Assembly: GCF_000014865.1 (NCBI RefSeq)
Contig: NC_008576.1
Location: 1,269,501 to 1,333,500, forward strand
Source of the DNA: Magnetococcus marinus MC-1
GTDB taxonomy: Bacteria; Pseudomonadota; Magnetococcia; Magnetococcales; Magnetococcaceae
DNA: 64,000 nt
Direction: 5' to 3'
Shown here: positions 8,187 through 16,438 of the stretch, piece by piece
Layout: the number at the start of each line of letters is the position of its first letter
How positions within the stretch are numbered: the first letter of the stretch is position 1
The notes under the pieces: model-generated
The model's input: the letters and a program-made list of their open reading frames with translations, nothing else
What the model was told of the DNA's origin: nothing
Database searches by the model: none
Program-made: the position numbers and the translations under genes

Positions 8187-10061
8187 ATGGATATTGAGCT
8201 TTTACAAATCAGGGATTTTCTCACCCAACGTCACCCTTTTGATCAGTTGCCAAAAGAGGTGATGGATACCATTCCCAGTCAGCTAGAGATACGTTATGTA
8301 CGCCGTAATACAGCGGTATTGACGCCAGGGAACCACAATAACTATCTGCACATTATACGCACCGGTGCGGTGGAGACACGGGATCCCAATAACCAACTGC
8401 TGGCACACCTGGATGAGGGGGATGTGTTTGGGGTGGGTTCGTTGATGAATGGGGGCAAGGTGCAAAACGCCAATGTGGCCACAGAAGATAGCCTGATCTA
8501 CCTTATGCCCTTCGATCTATTTCGCCAGCTCTGTGACAACCATTCGCACTTTTCTTATTACTTTGACCCCATGGGGGCACAGCGTCTGCGCAGTGCCATT
8601 CAGGTGCGGGATTCTCATGAGGTGCAGAGCAAAACCCCCATTATTATCCAGGCGATCGAAGATGTGATGGCCCGCTCACCCATTACCGGTACGGCGCACA
8701 TGAGCATTCGTGAAGCGGCGGCCAAAATGACGGAGATTCAGGTTTCGTCGCTGTTGATTGTGGATGAACAGGAACAGCTTATTGGCATTATTACCGACCG
8801 AGATTTGCGTAAACGGGTGATTGTGGCCGGGTTGGACACCGCTCGGCCAGTTGCCGATATTATGACGGCCAATCCTTCCACCATTGAAAGTGCGGCCTCG
8901 GTAAGTGAGGCGCAGTTGATGATGATGCGCACCCATATTCACCATATTCCTGTGACCAAAGCAGGTAAGTTGGTGGGCATGATTACCAATACCGATCTGG
9001 TGCGCAACCAGCCGGCCTCGGCGGTGCAGTTGATGGGTATTGTGCGCAAGGCGGAGGATGTGGAGGTGCTTGCGACGGCGTCGGAGCGCATTCCTAACAT
9101 TTTGGTTAACCATATTGAAAGCGGTGTGGATAGCCATTTGATCGGTAAAATGATCACCTCTGTTACCGATGCGATCCATCGTCGTTTGTTGGAGTTGGCG
9201 CATCAAAAATTGGGGCCGTCGCCGGTCCCTTATGCTTGGATGGTGGGGGGCTCTCAGGCGCGTTACGAACAGACGGCGCATTCGGACCAGGATAATGCGT
9301 TGATTTTGTCCGATGATTATGTGGAAGCAGAGCATGGCGCCTATTTTGAACAACTGGCGATTTTCATGCGTGATGCGTTGGATCGCTGTGGTTACTATCT
9401 CTGCCCAGGGGATGTGATGGCCAGCAACCGTGAGTGGCGCCAGCCGGTATCAAAGTGGCTGCGCTACTTTAGCAAGTGGACCGAGGAGCCCGATCCCAAG
9501 GCTTTAATGTTAGCCAGTGTGTTTTTTGATATACGCTTTGTGGCCGGGCATGAGGCGCTGTTTACCCAAGTGCAGCAGCATATGTTGAGCAAGACCAGGG
9601 GCAATAATATCTTTTTGGCGTTCATGGCCTTTAACGCGCTTTCGCACACGCCGCCGTTGGGATTTTTCCGCAATTTTGTGCTGGTGCGGGATAAGGAGCA
9701 CAAGGATACCTTTGATCTAAAACACACAGGGGTGGTGCCCATTGTGGATCTAGCCCGTGTTTACGCGCTGGATGCTGGGGTAACAGCGGTGGATACCATT
9801 GAACGGCTGAAGATGGCGATGGATGGCGGTGCAGTGAGCAAAGAGGGCTCTACGGACCTGATTGATGCCATGCGTTTTATTAACACGGTGCGTTTGCGGC
9901 ATCAGGCAAAATTGATCAAGCAGGGCAAAAAGGCGGATAATTTTATGCCCCCTGAAGCGTTGACACAGTTTGACCGCAGCCATTTAAAAGACGCCTTTTC
10001 GGTGGTCAAGACCATGCAGGCTGCTTTGGGTCAACGCTTTCAGGTGGGGCGCTTCGGTTAA
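8187..10061 (+). CDS. cNMP-binding-like / CBS / DUF294 nucleotidyltransferase-like signalling protein
   Basis: A cytoplasmic multidomain protein of 624 residues. In order it has a cyclic-nucleotide-binding-like beta-roll (about 20-130), two CBS domains (about 165-220 and 228-282), a DUF294 GlnD/GlnE-like nucleotidyltransferase domain with GGSQAR and the metal-binding pair Asp367/Asp369 in HSDQDNA, and a DUF294 C-terminal helical domain (about 470-610). The architecture suggests an enzyme or regulator that senses adenine nucleotides through CBS and modifies a partner with a nucleotide; the target is unknown. It is followed 105 bases later by a DEDDh exonuclease gene, and the DUF4212-symporter genes precede it. 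This four-gene neighbourhood recurs in proteobacteria, to my knowledge. Confidence 0.9.
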   Translation: MDIELLQIRDFLTQRHPFDQLPKEVMDTIPSQLEIRYVRRNTAVLTPGNHNNYLHIIRTGAVETRDPNNQLLAHLDEGDVFGVGSLMNGGKVQNANVATEDSLIYLMPFDLFRQLCDNHSHFSYYFDPMGAQRLRSAIQVRDSHEVQSKTPIIIQAIEDVMARSPITGTAHMSIREAAAKMTEIQVSSLLIVDEQEQLIGIITDRDLRKRVIVAGLDTARPVADIMTANPSTIESAASVSEAQLMMMRTHIHHIPVTKAGKLVGMITNTDLVRNQPASAVQLMGIVRKAEDVEVLATASERIPNILVNHIESGVDSHLIGKMITSVTDAIHRRLLELAHQKLGPSPVPYAWMVGGSQARYEQTAHSDQDNALILSDDYVEAEHGAYFEQLAIFMRDALDRCGYYLCPGDVMASNREWRQPVSKWLRYFSKWTEEPDPKALMLASVFFDIRFVAGHEALFTQVQQHMLSKTRGNNIFLAFMAFNALSHTPPLGFFRNFVLVRDKEHKDTFDLKHTGVVPIVDLARVYALDAGVTAVDTIERLKMAMDGGAVSKEGSTDLIDAMRFINTVRLRHQAKLIKQGKKADNFMPPEALTQFDRSHLKDAFSVVKTMQAALGQRFQVGRFG

Positions 10062-10166
10062 GTATCACAGGGTGCTGGGCCATGGGTGTGTTGCGCACAG
10101 TAGGGATTTTGGGCTGTGCGCAATGGGGTTAAAGGGCTGACTCAGAGTGTGGGGTGGGGGTAAGCG

Positions 10167-10859
10167 ATGTTTTTTAAACGTGCCATTATGGAGTGGCGTC
10201 GCCAGCGGTTGTGGGCTGCTTCGCAACATGAGTTGGTGCGGGATTATCTATCGGTCCCCATTGTGGATGCCAAGACCGACTATCGGGATGTAAAATTTCT
10301 GGCGTTGGATCTGGAGACCACGGGGCTGGATCCTAACAAGAGTGAGATTTTGAGTGTCGGTTTTGTGCCGGTATACAATGGTCGTGTGGTGCTTAGCGGG
10401 TGTGCCCACTATTTGGTGCAGCCGGAGGGGGCCATTTCCCATGCATCGGCGGTGGTGCATGGCATTACCGACGATCATGCCGAGGCCTATGGTGAACCAT
10501 TGTCTGTGGTGCTGCCCCGGGTGCTCAAGGCGTTGAAGGGGCATGTTTTACTGGCCCATCATTGTCCCATTGAGTTGAATTTTATACGCAAAGCCTGTCA
10601 AAGGCTTTATGGTGAGATGCCACTTATTCCCGCAGTGGATACTTTGGTGATCGAGCGGCAGATTATGGATCGTCGCAGCGGCACCTACGAGCCTGGCGCT
10701 CTGCGCCTGTTTACGGCGCGAACCCGCTATAATCTACCTCGCTATGCGGCCCACGATGCCTTAATGGATGCCATCGCCTGTGGTGAGCTCTTTTTGGCTC
10801 AAGCCGTTTATCAAGCGGGCAGAGGCACGCTCACCATGAACCGTCTCTTTAACCGTTAA
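10167..10859 (+). CDS. DEDDh 3'-5' exonuclease (DnaQ/PolC epsilon-like)
   Basis: A 230-residue protein with the exonuclease fold of DNA polymerase III epsilon. Motif ExoI is DLETTGLD with Asp48 and Glu50; ExoII lies around AHHCPIELNFI; ExoIII is HDALMD, giving the H-x4-D spacing of DEDDh enzymes. The N-terminal ~40 residues are extra. It is unlikely to be the replicative proofreading subunit DnaQ because of its context next to the CBS/DUF294 gene, with which it probably forms an operon. The start ATG at 10167 has GGGGGTAAGCG upstream. Its substrate, DNA or RNA, is not known. Confidence 0.9.
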   Translation: MFFKRAIMEWRRQRLWAASQHELVRDYLSVPIVDAKTDYRDVKFLALDLETTGLDPNKSEILSVGFVPVYNGRVVLSGCAHYLVQPEGAISHASAVVHGITDDHAEAYGEPLSVVLPRVLKALKGHVLLAHHCPIELNFIRKACQRLYGEMPLIPAVDTLVIERQIMDRRSGTYEPGALRLFTARTRYNLPRYAAHDALMDAIACGELFLAQAVYQAGRGTLTMNRLFNR

Positions 10860-11342
10860 TGGTGCGTTTATTTACCTGTGTTTGCGGACGTGTCAATTGC
10901 GCCTAAACCACGTTGAGCGATCGCATGCGCGTTGTTGTCACACAAGCCATCCCCAGCAGCGGTTGGCAAGAGGGGTCGGTTTGTGGTCTAGATCAAAAAT
11001 GCTTTCAAGCCGTAGGGGAAAGAGGTCGTCCTGCATGACACTTTTTCATCTTATCGCTTTATCGTTTGTCAGAGGGGCAGCATGGATTGAGTTTGTCTGA
11101 AATAACACGTTAACCGTATGTAGCATAGTTGCTTGTTGACAAGACTCTGTCTTTTTAATGTCCATAAATAGGGATGAATGCTTCAGATTAAAAAATATTT
11201 ATTATTTAAATCCTCAGCGAGCCCCCCCTGACAAAAACCGCTTTGAAGAAGGGTTTGTTGTCAGGGGTCCATCCCTCCCCCGCACAAACGAAGAAAAAGG
11301 TGGGACTTGTTTGCGTGTCAAGATTTAGAAAAATAGGGAGTT
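10860..11342. other. Convergent intergenic region, AT-rich, no gene
   Basis: The region lies between the 3' ends of the exonuclease gene (+) and the Rpn nuclease gene (-). Short open frames (under 75 codons) lack ribosome sites. An AT-rich core at about 11100-11210 is followed by an imperfect inverted repeat at 11225-11267, listed separately. Confidence 0.5.
11225..11267. repeat. Long imperfect inverted repeat (15-bp stem)
   Basis: CCCCTGACAAAAACC at 11225-11239 pairs with GGTTTGTTGTCAGGGG at 11252-11267: ten perfect pairs, one bulged G at 11257, then five more, around a 12-base loop. It sits about 75 bases beyond the Rpn stop codon. No T-run follows on either strand, so it is not a canonical terminator; it could still be a bidirectional RNA stabiliser or the remnant of an element end. 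Confidence 0.7.
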
Positions 11343-12374
11343 TTATTCAAACACGTCACCCAACGTTTTTGCATCGAAAATGTTATCTCCCCAGTTCTCG
11401 ATCTCTTCCACCTTTGCCGTCATGACTTTAGCAGAAATCCCTTCGGGTAATGGACCAAAACGGCGTGACAAAAGTCGGAGCAGCATGGATGCCGCCTCTT
11501 CCTGACGCCCCTTTTGAAGCCCTTCTTGAAGCCCTTCTTGACGTCCCTCTTGACGTCCCTCTTGACGTCCCTCTTGACGTCCCTCTTGAAGCCCTTTTTG
11601 CATACCTTGAGCTTGCCACTCTTTGGTCCATTCCAGCACAGTCTCGGCGAGCATCGCATCAACCTCCTGCAAATTGTTTAACTCTGGTATTGTCTGGCCC
11701 GGCACCTTTCTGGGCAACAGTACCCTGCCTAGCATCACGGTAAAAGCCCGCCTTAGGCTTAATTGTTCAGGGGCCTTTAACCATTCAATCAGACTTTTTA
11801 AAACCGCCCTTATATCCGTCGGCGATTGACTTTTTTCCAGGCGGAACAGGGCTGCAACAAGATTCTTCATTTCAGCTAGGGTAGCATCCTCATATCTCAC
11901 TTCATCAATAAGCAAGTAGCGCATATGAGGCCGGAACCGCTCTAGGCCAGCCGGGACAGAAGCCACCATATCACTGACATCAATAGCCGCTGTCCAGTTT
12001 TTTTTGCCGTTATAAAGCACCATCGGTAAGACCGGTGGTAACAATGCCCCTCGTTTTACCTGACCAGATTTCACCAAATCTTGGTACAGCAGCATCACAT
12101 AGGCGTTCATCCTAACCGCCATCATCCAGTCTACGGTTGATTGAAACTCAATCAATAGATAGAGGTACAGCCATTCATGACCCCAGCGCACACGCCAGAT
12201 TACATCGTCCTCACGATTACGAAGATCATCTGTGATATAGCTGCCGCTCACCTTCTCAAGGCTGGCAAAATCCAGTTGTTCTACCCACTCATCTTCTACA
12301 AATCCCAACAGCAGATCACGCACCATATCCGCATGGCTGAAAAGCTGCTTATAGCTGCTGTCATGATCCCCCAC
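11343..12374 (-). CDS. Rpn family PD-(D/E)xK nuclease / PDDEXK transposase-like protein
   Basis: A 343-residue member of the Rpn (recombination-promoting nuclease, YhgA-like) family. The N-terminal start GDHDSSYKQLFSHADMVRDLL is characteristic apart from its exact length. The nuclease core shows an Asp in REDDVIWRV and the Glu-x-Gln of LIEFQS, consistent with the D...ExQ active site. The C-terminal part contains a run of QEG/QKG tetrads (about residues 258-290) encoded by a 12-bp tandem repeat, a frequent feature of this family. Rpn proteins are DNA endonucleases linked to recombination and possibly phage defence. The gene stands alone in an AT-rich setting, consistent with horizontal mobility, but no transposon ends were found. 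Confidence 0.9.
   Translation of the reverse strand: MGDHDSSYKQLFSHADMVRDLLLGFVEDEWVEQLDFASLEKVSGSYITDDLRNREDDVIWRVRWGHEWLYLYLLIEFQSTVDWMMAVRMNAYVMLLYQDLVKSGQVKRGALLPPVLPMVLYNGKKNWTAAIDVSDMVASVPAGLERFRPHMRYLLIDEVRYEDATLAEMKNLVAALFRLEKSQSPTDIRAVLKSLIEWLKAPEQLSLRRAFTVMLGRVLLPRKVPGQTIPELNNLQEVDAMLAETVLEWTKEWQAQGMQKGLQEGRQEGRQEGRQEGRQEGLQEGLQKGRQEEAASMLLRLLSRRFGPLPEGISAKVMTAKVEEIENWGDNIFDAKTLGDVFE
11504..11599 (-). repeat. Eight 12-bp tandem repeats inside the Rpn gene
   Basis: Eight contiguous 12-base units (variants of GACGTCCCTCTT and GAAGCCCTTCTT on the plus strand; four central units identical) encode tetrapeptides of the type (R/L)QEG. Because 12 is a multiple of three, slippage changes protein length without breaking the frame. 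Confidence 0.97.
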
Positions 12375-13011
12375 GGATATCCCCTTCCATCTCTTATGCC
12401 TGAAACCCCTCTAATACTATCCGATTTACTGTGCGTCTTCACGGGATTCTTGACGTTCAAGGCTGCTCTAGCGTTATCTCAGAGCGCTTCAGGATTCTGG
12501 ATTTTCAAAGAACACGCATTTTGCTGAGGCCCGATGGCTATGTGGGCAAAATCTGGGGTTTGCTACGACGCACACCTATCGACCGTAGCGGTGTCCCATT
12601 ATTTTCCTGAAATCAACCCAGAGCGTCCAGCAAAATCGACTTTACCAATACTACTCTACGCTCACTTTTTGCGTGGTTCGGCTCTAAGGGCGATGCAGGC
12701 AGAGATTGAAAAAAGGCCAAGAGACTTGGGAAAAAGTTCAGATAGATCGGGCTAGGTGGGTGCCTGCGATTCTTACCGTCAGCACAACATCTATCACTGT
12801 TGGCGTGCGAATTCTATAAGTTTATGACTTTTTGTCCTGTTTAAGTTGTTGCATGATTGCTGTAAGATGTTGAATTGTAATATTATGTTTTATGGTGCTT
12901 TTAGGTAAAATTCAATTGCGTCAACGGCTTATCATGAATATACTAATGCAGCGTATTGGGGGTCTCCTTAGCCCGCTCCGGGCCATTTTTTAACGGTTAG
13001 GTGGTTTTAGT
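12375..13011. other. Intergenic region upstream of Rpn (-) and cyclase (+)
   Basis: A 637-base divergent region. It includes an open frame of 73 codons at 12534-12755 (+) with no recognisable family and no clear ribosome site. From about 12790 to 12950 the sequence becomes AT-rich, as expected for the cyclase promoter. No repeats or element ends were recognised. Confidence 0.45.
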
Positions 13012-15192
13012 ATGGCTTATTCTCACCGTAAAACACCTTTTCATATCAATATCTTATCGGTTCTATCCCTGCTGCTGCTGGGGGCGACCTGCTCCATTAT
13101 TTGGTTCAATTATGATCGCAGCCACTTTGTGACCATCGAGTCAGCCTGGAGCTTGATGGAAGAGAAAAGCGAGAAAATTTTTGAGCGTATTCAAGGGGTT
13201 TATACCCCAATTATCGCCCTTACCGATGCCGCAGCAGCCAACCCCGCACTCAAAAGTGACCTGCACCTATTAGAAGCACACCCCTCGCAAGCCTATCTCA
13301 TTGCCACCCTGCGGGCCAGCCGAGATATCTATGCCGTGCTGGTGGGCTTTGATAATGGCGATTTTCATGAAGCAGCCAATCTGGAGCCCTATCCCCACTT
13401 GCGGGAAAAGTTGGGGGCTCCCGCCAAGACGGTTTTTGGGATTAAACACATCGTGGCCGATGCCCAAGGTAAGCGCATGTCCTTGTGGTATTTTTTAGAT
13501 GAGCAGGAACAACTCTTAGGGCAGAGTGAACCTCAACCCGACAGTTATGATCCCCGTCAGCGTCCTTGGTATAAAAAGGCGCAGGAGTCCACGAAAACTG
13601 TAAAATCTGACCTCTACATCTACTCTTTTTTGCAACAACCTGGGGTCACTTTTTCTCAGCGCTTTAACGGGGACGGGCGGGATGGGGTGGTGGGGATGGA
13701 TGTAACCCTCTCCTCGATCTCACGCTTTTTGCGTCAGCAGAGCATTACCCAGGCCGGGGAGGTGTTTACGTTTAATGCCGAAGGCGCTTTGACCGCCTAC
13801 CCCGATGCCAATAAGGCCATGGTCTCTAAGTTGGACCCAGTGAGCGGCCAAACCAAACTACAGCCCGCCCAGCTTAGTGACCTTAATAACCCCTTGATTG
13901 AGGCGGTGCATCGGCAATTTAAAAGCCGCTTTACGGGTCATGGGCCAATGAACAGCCACACCTTCATGGTGACGGTGGGTGGAGTACAGCATCTGGGCAC
14001 ACTCTCACCAGTGGCCAGTCGCTTTGGTAATGGCGAGTATCTGGCTCTTACTGCACCTTTGAAGCACTTTGTGGAACCCATTGAAGAGGTCTTACACCAA
14101 AGTTTGCTCATCTCTTTAGCCATTGTATTGGCCATGTTGCCCCTGAGCTACTGGATTGCCCTGCGCATTGCCCGTTCCATCAAAGCCCTCACCGAAGAGG
14201 CCAAACGCATTGGCCGCTTCGAACTGGATGGGCCGGTGCATGTGGTCTCCAATATTGATGAAATTCATACGCTGGCCACAGCCATTGGTGCCATGAAGGC
14301 GACCCTGAACACCTTTGGTCGCTATGCCCCCAAGGCGCTGGTCCGGCAGTTGATGGCCAACCATGCCGAGGTTGCATTGGGCGGAAAACGCCAACCCCTA
14401 ACCTTGATGTTTACCGATGTCAAAGAGTTCACCAATATGGCCGAGGGTATGCCACCCGAGGCGTTAATGCGCAAGGTGTCGGCCTATTTTGAAGTGCTGG
14501 GGGGCGCGGTGCTGGCCCAAGAGGGCACCATCGACAAGTTTATCGGGGATGCCTTGATGGCCTTTTGGAATGCTCCCAATGAGGTGGCCGACCATACCTT
14601 TAAAGGGTGTTTGGCGGCGCTGGAGAGCAAACACCGCATGCAGGAGCTCAACCAGACGTGGCAAACCCAAGGTCAGGCCATTATGGTGACCCGCTTTGGC
14701 CTGCATGCCGATGATATGGTGGTGGGTAATGTGGGTTCATCGGACCGTATGGACTACACGGTAATGGGGGCTGCGGTTAACTTGACCGCCCGTTTGGAGG
14801 GGCTGAATAAATATTATGGTACGACCATTTTGGTGAGCGAGTCCGTTAAAATCGCCTGTCAAGAGCGTATCTTGGTGCGCTCCGTGGATCGGGTTATGGC
14901 GAAAGGGACCTCTATTCCCGTTAAGGTCTATGAGCTGCTGGGTTTGGTGGGGGAAGGCCCCGACTATTTACAGGTCAGTGCGGCGCAAATCGAGCGTTGC
15001 CAACGTTGGGAGATTGCCAAAGCGCGCTATTTGGAGCAGGACTGGAAAGGTGCCATCGAGCAGTTTAGTGCGCTGGCCGCAGAAGATAGCACGGATGAGT
15101 TGGCTCAGATTTATATTAAGCGCTGTGGGCAATATACCCAGGAACCCCCACCTGTTGCGTGGGATGGCGTGTGTCATTTTAGCACGAAATAG
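13012..15192 (+). CDS. Class III adenylate cyclase with periplasmic dCache sensor and HAMP domain
   Basis: A membrane receptor of 726 residues that should make cAMP in response to an extracellular signal. It has a signal-anchor helix (about 13-33), a periplasmic dCache-like domain (about 40-355) with the typical RPWYKKA segment, a second helix (about 360-382), a HAMP linker and a class III cyclase domain (about 455-650). Metal-binding Asp469 (FTDVKEF) and Asp513 (FIGDALM) are present, as are the transition-state Asn590 and Arg594. Lys509 and Asp581 match adenylate rather than guanylate specificity. The C-terminal ~75 residues look helical, TPR-like. No partner gene is adjacent, so the signal is unknown. 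Confidence 0.93.
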   Translation: MAYSHRKTPFHINILSVLSLLLLGATCSIIWFNYDRSHFVTIESAWSLMEEKSEKIFERIQGVYTPIIALTDAAAANPALKSDLHLLEAHPSQAYLIATLRASRDIYAVLVGFDNGDFHEAANLEPYPHLREKLGAPAKTVFGIKHIVADAQGKRMSLWYFLDEQEQLLGQSEPQPDSYDPRQRPWYKKAQESTKTVKSDLYIYSFLQQPGVTFSQRFNGDGRDGVVGMDVTLSSISRFLRQQSITQAGEVFTFNAEGALTAYPDANKAMVSKLDPVSGQTKLQPAQLSDLNNPLIEAVHRQFKSRFTGHGPMNSHTFMVTVGGVQHLGTLSPVASRFGNGEYLALTAPLKHFVEPIEEVLHQSLLISLAIVLAMLPLSYWIALRIARSIKALTEEAKRIGRFELDGPVHVVSNIDEIHTLATAIGAMKATLNTFGRYAPKALVRQLMANHAEVALGGKRQPLTLMFTDVKEFTNMAEGMPPEALMRKVSAYFEVLGGAVLAQEGTIDKFIGDALMAFWNAPNEVADHTFKGCLAALESKHRMQELNQTWQTQGQAIMVTRFGLHADDMVVGNVGSSDRMDYTVMGAAVNLTARLEGLNKYYGTTILVSESVKIACQERILVRSVDRVMAKGTSIPVKVYELLGLVGEGPDYLQVSAAQIERCQRWEIAKARYLEQDWKGAIEQFSALAAEDSTDELAQIYIKRCGQYTQEPPPVAWDGVCHFSTK

Positions 15193-15301
15193 CCCACGCC
15201 GTTTGCAACCGCAGCCGTCACGGTGAGGTTATGGGAGGAGAGCCCTTCTGGATGGGCCAATGGGGGTGATGCTTCCGGGAGCCCTCGGGTACGGGGCTCT
15301 A

Positions 15302-15324
15302 GGCACACCATAGCATGGTGTGCC
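15302..15324. other. Perfect 9-bp hairpin between the convergent cyclase and tlyA genes
   Basis: GGCACACCA and TGGTGTGCC are perfectly complementary around loop TAGCA. A weaker GAGCCC...GGGCTC pair lies just before it (15278-15300). Neither is followed by a proper T-run, so a bidirectional terminator is possible but not certain. Confidence 0.55.
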
Positions 15325-15397
15325 CTGTAGGTGGCTCTTTTCGTTCTACTGAATAGGGGTCGTTTGCGGGTCGTTGGTGGTGGGGCTTGCGGGTCGC

Positions 15398-16153
15398 TCA
15401 GGCGGGTTTGCTAAAGTGCAGCAGATACTCCTGGTTGCCCTTGGGGCCTTTGATGGGTGAGGGGGTGTGTCCCACCACTCGGCAGCCCTGCGCGGTAAGC
15501 CAGTGAGCAATACGCGCCACACACTGCTGCTGCACAGCAAGATCCAGCACCACCCCACCGGTTGCCACGGCGGCACGGGGTGCCTCAAACTGGGGTTTAA
15601 CCAGCACCACCCCCAGCCCCCCAGGCTTTAAGAGGCTCAGCGGGGCAGGCAGTGCTTTGCTCAGCGAGATAAAACTGACATCGGAAACCAAAATATCAAT
15701 GGGCTCGGGGATCAATTGCGGGCTTAGTTCTCGTGCGTTGGTGCGCTCCAGATTAATCACTCGCGCATCCTGCACCAAGCGCCAAGCAAGCTGCCCATGG
15801 CCTACATCCACCGCATAGATCTTGGCGGCCCCCCGTTGCAGCAGCAGATCGGTAAAACCTCCGGTTGAGGCCCCTATGTCCAGCCCCACCATGCCTTGGG
15901 GATCAATCTGAAAAAGATCCAGCCCCGCCACCAATTTATCCCCCCCGCGCGAGGCCCATTGACGGCTTTTTGTGCTGTTTTTTAGGCGGATAGCGGCGCT
16001 CTCTGGGACGGCCTCCCCAGGTTTAAACATGGGGCGATCCTCGACCAATACTTGCCCGGTCATAATCAGGCCCAGAGCCTGGGCTGGGCTGTTGGCTAAG
16101 CCAAGCTGTATAAGCAGATGATCCAGGCGTTGTTTGGGGGCTTTGCGTGACAT
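15398..16153 (-). CDS. tlyA: TlyA family rRNA 2'-O-methyltransferase / hemolysin A
   Basis: A 251-residue SAM-dependent RNA methyltransferase; in mycobacteria TlyA 2'-O-methylates 16S C1409 and 23S C1920. An S4 RNA-binding domain occupies about residues 8-65, followed by an FtsJ-type Rossmann domain with LDIGASTGGFTD as the SAM-binding loop. The K-D-K-E catalytic residues of FtsJ-like enzymes are visible in GGDKLVAG, SDVSF, VKPQFE and GNQEYL. It lies downstream of dxs (285-base gap) on the same strand; xseB-ispA-dxs-tlyA is a widely conserved bacterial order. The older name hemolysin reflects early phenotypes rather than proven activity. Confidence 0.93.
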   Translation of the reverse strand: MSRKAPKQRLDHLLIQLGLANSPAQALGLIMTGQVLVEDRPMFKPGEAVPESAAIRLKNSTKSRQWASRGGDKLVAGLDLFQIDPQGMVGLDIGASTGGFTDLLLQRGAAKIYAVDVGHGQLAWRLVQDARVINLERTNARELSPQLIPEPIDILVSDVSFISLSKALPAPLSLLKPGGLGVVLVKPQFEAPRAAVATGGVVLDLAVQQQCVARIAHWLTAQGCRVVGHTPSPIKGPKGNQEYLLHFSKPA

Positions 16154-16438
16154 TGGGCAGGGCTATCGCGTTGTTTCAAATAACAGGTGTGTCATACGGC
16201 CAAGAAACAGATGCAGCAGCGCTTTGCTCCAGGCCCTCATCCGTGGCTGTGCGTTTAGGATGGGTCTTTCATTGGCCATGTAACCATTCTTTGAAATCAC
16301 GATCATATCCAAGGCAAAGATTGGTTTTGCAGGGCAGAGGTGAAAGTGCTTTGTGCCCATTGGGCCGGAGGTCTGCCGGTGGTGCCAATGGCCCCCCCCT
16401 GCATAAAAGCCCCGCAGGGAATAAAAATGCCCAGGGGG

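Noticed and set aside
11504-11599. Regular 12-bp repeats as a possible CRISPR or minisatellite
   Set aside because: Units are contiguous without spacers and are in frame within the Rpn coding sequence.
12534-12755. 73-codon frame upstream of the cyclase
   Set aside because: Considered as a transposase remnant next to Rpn, but no family resemblance or inverted repeats could be recognised.
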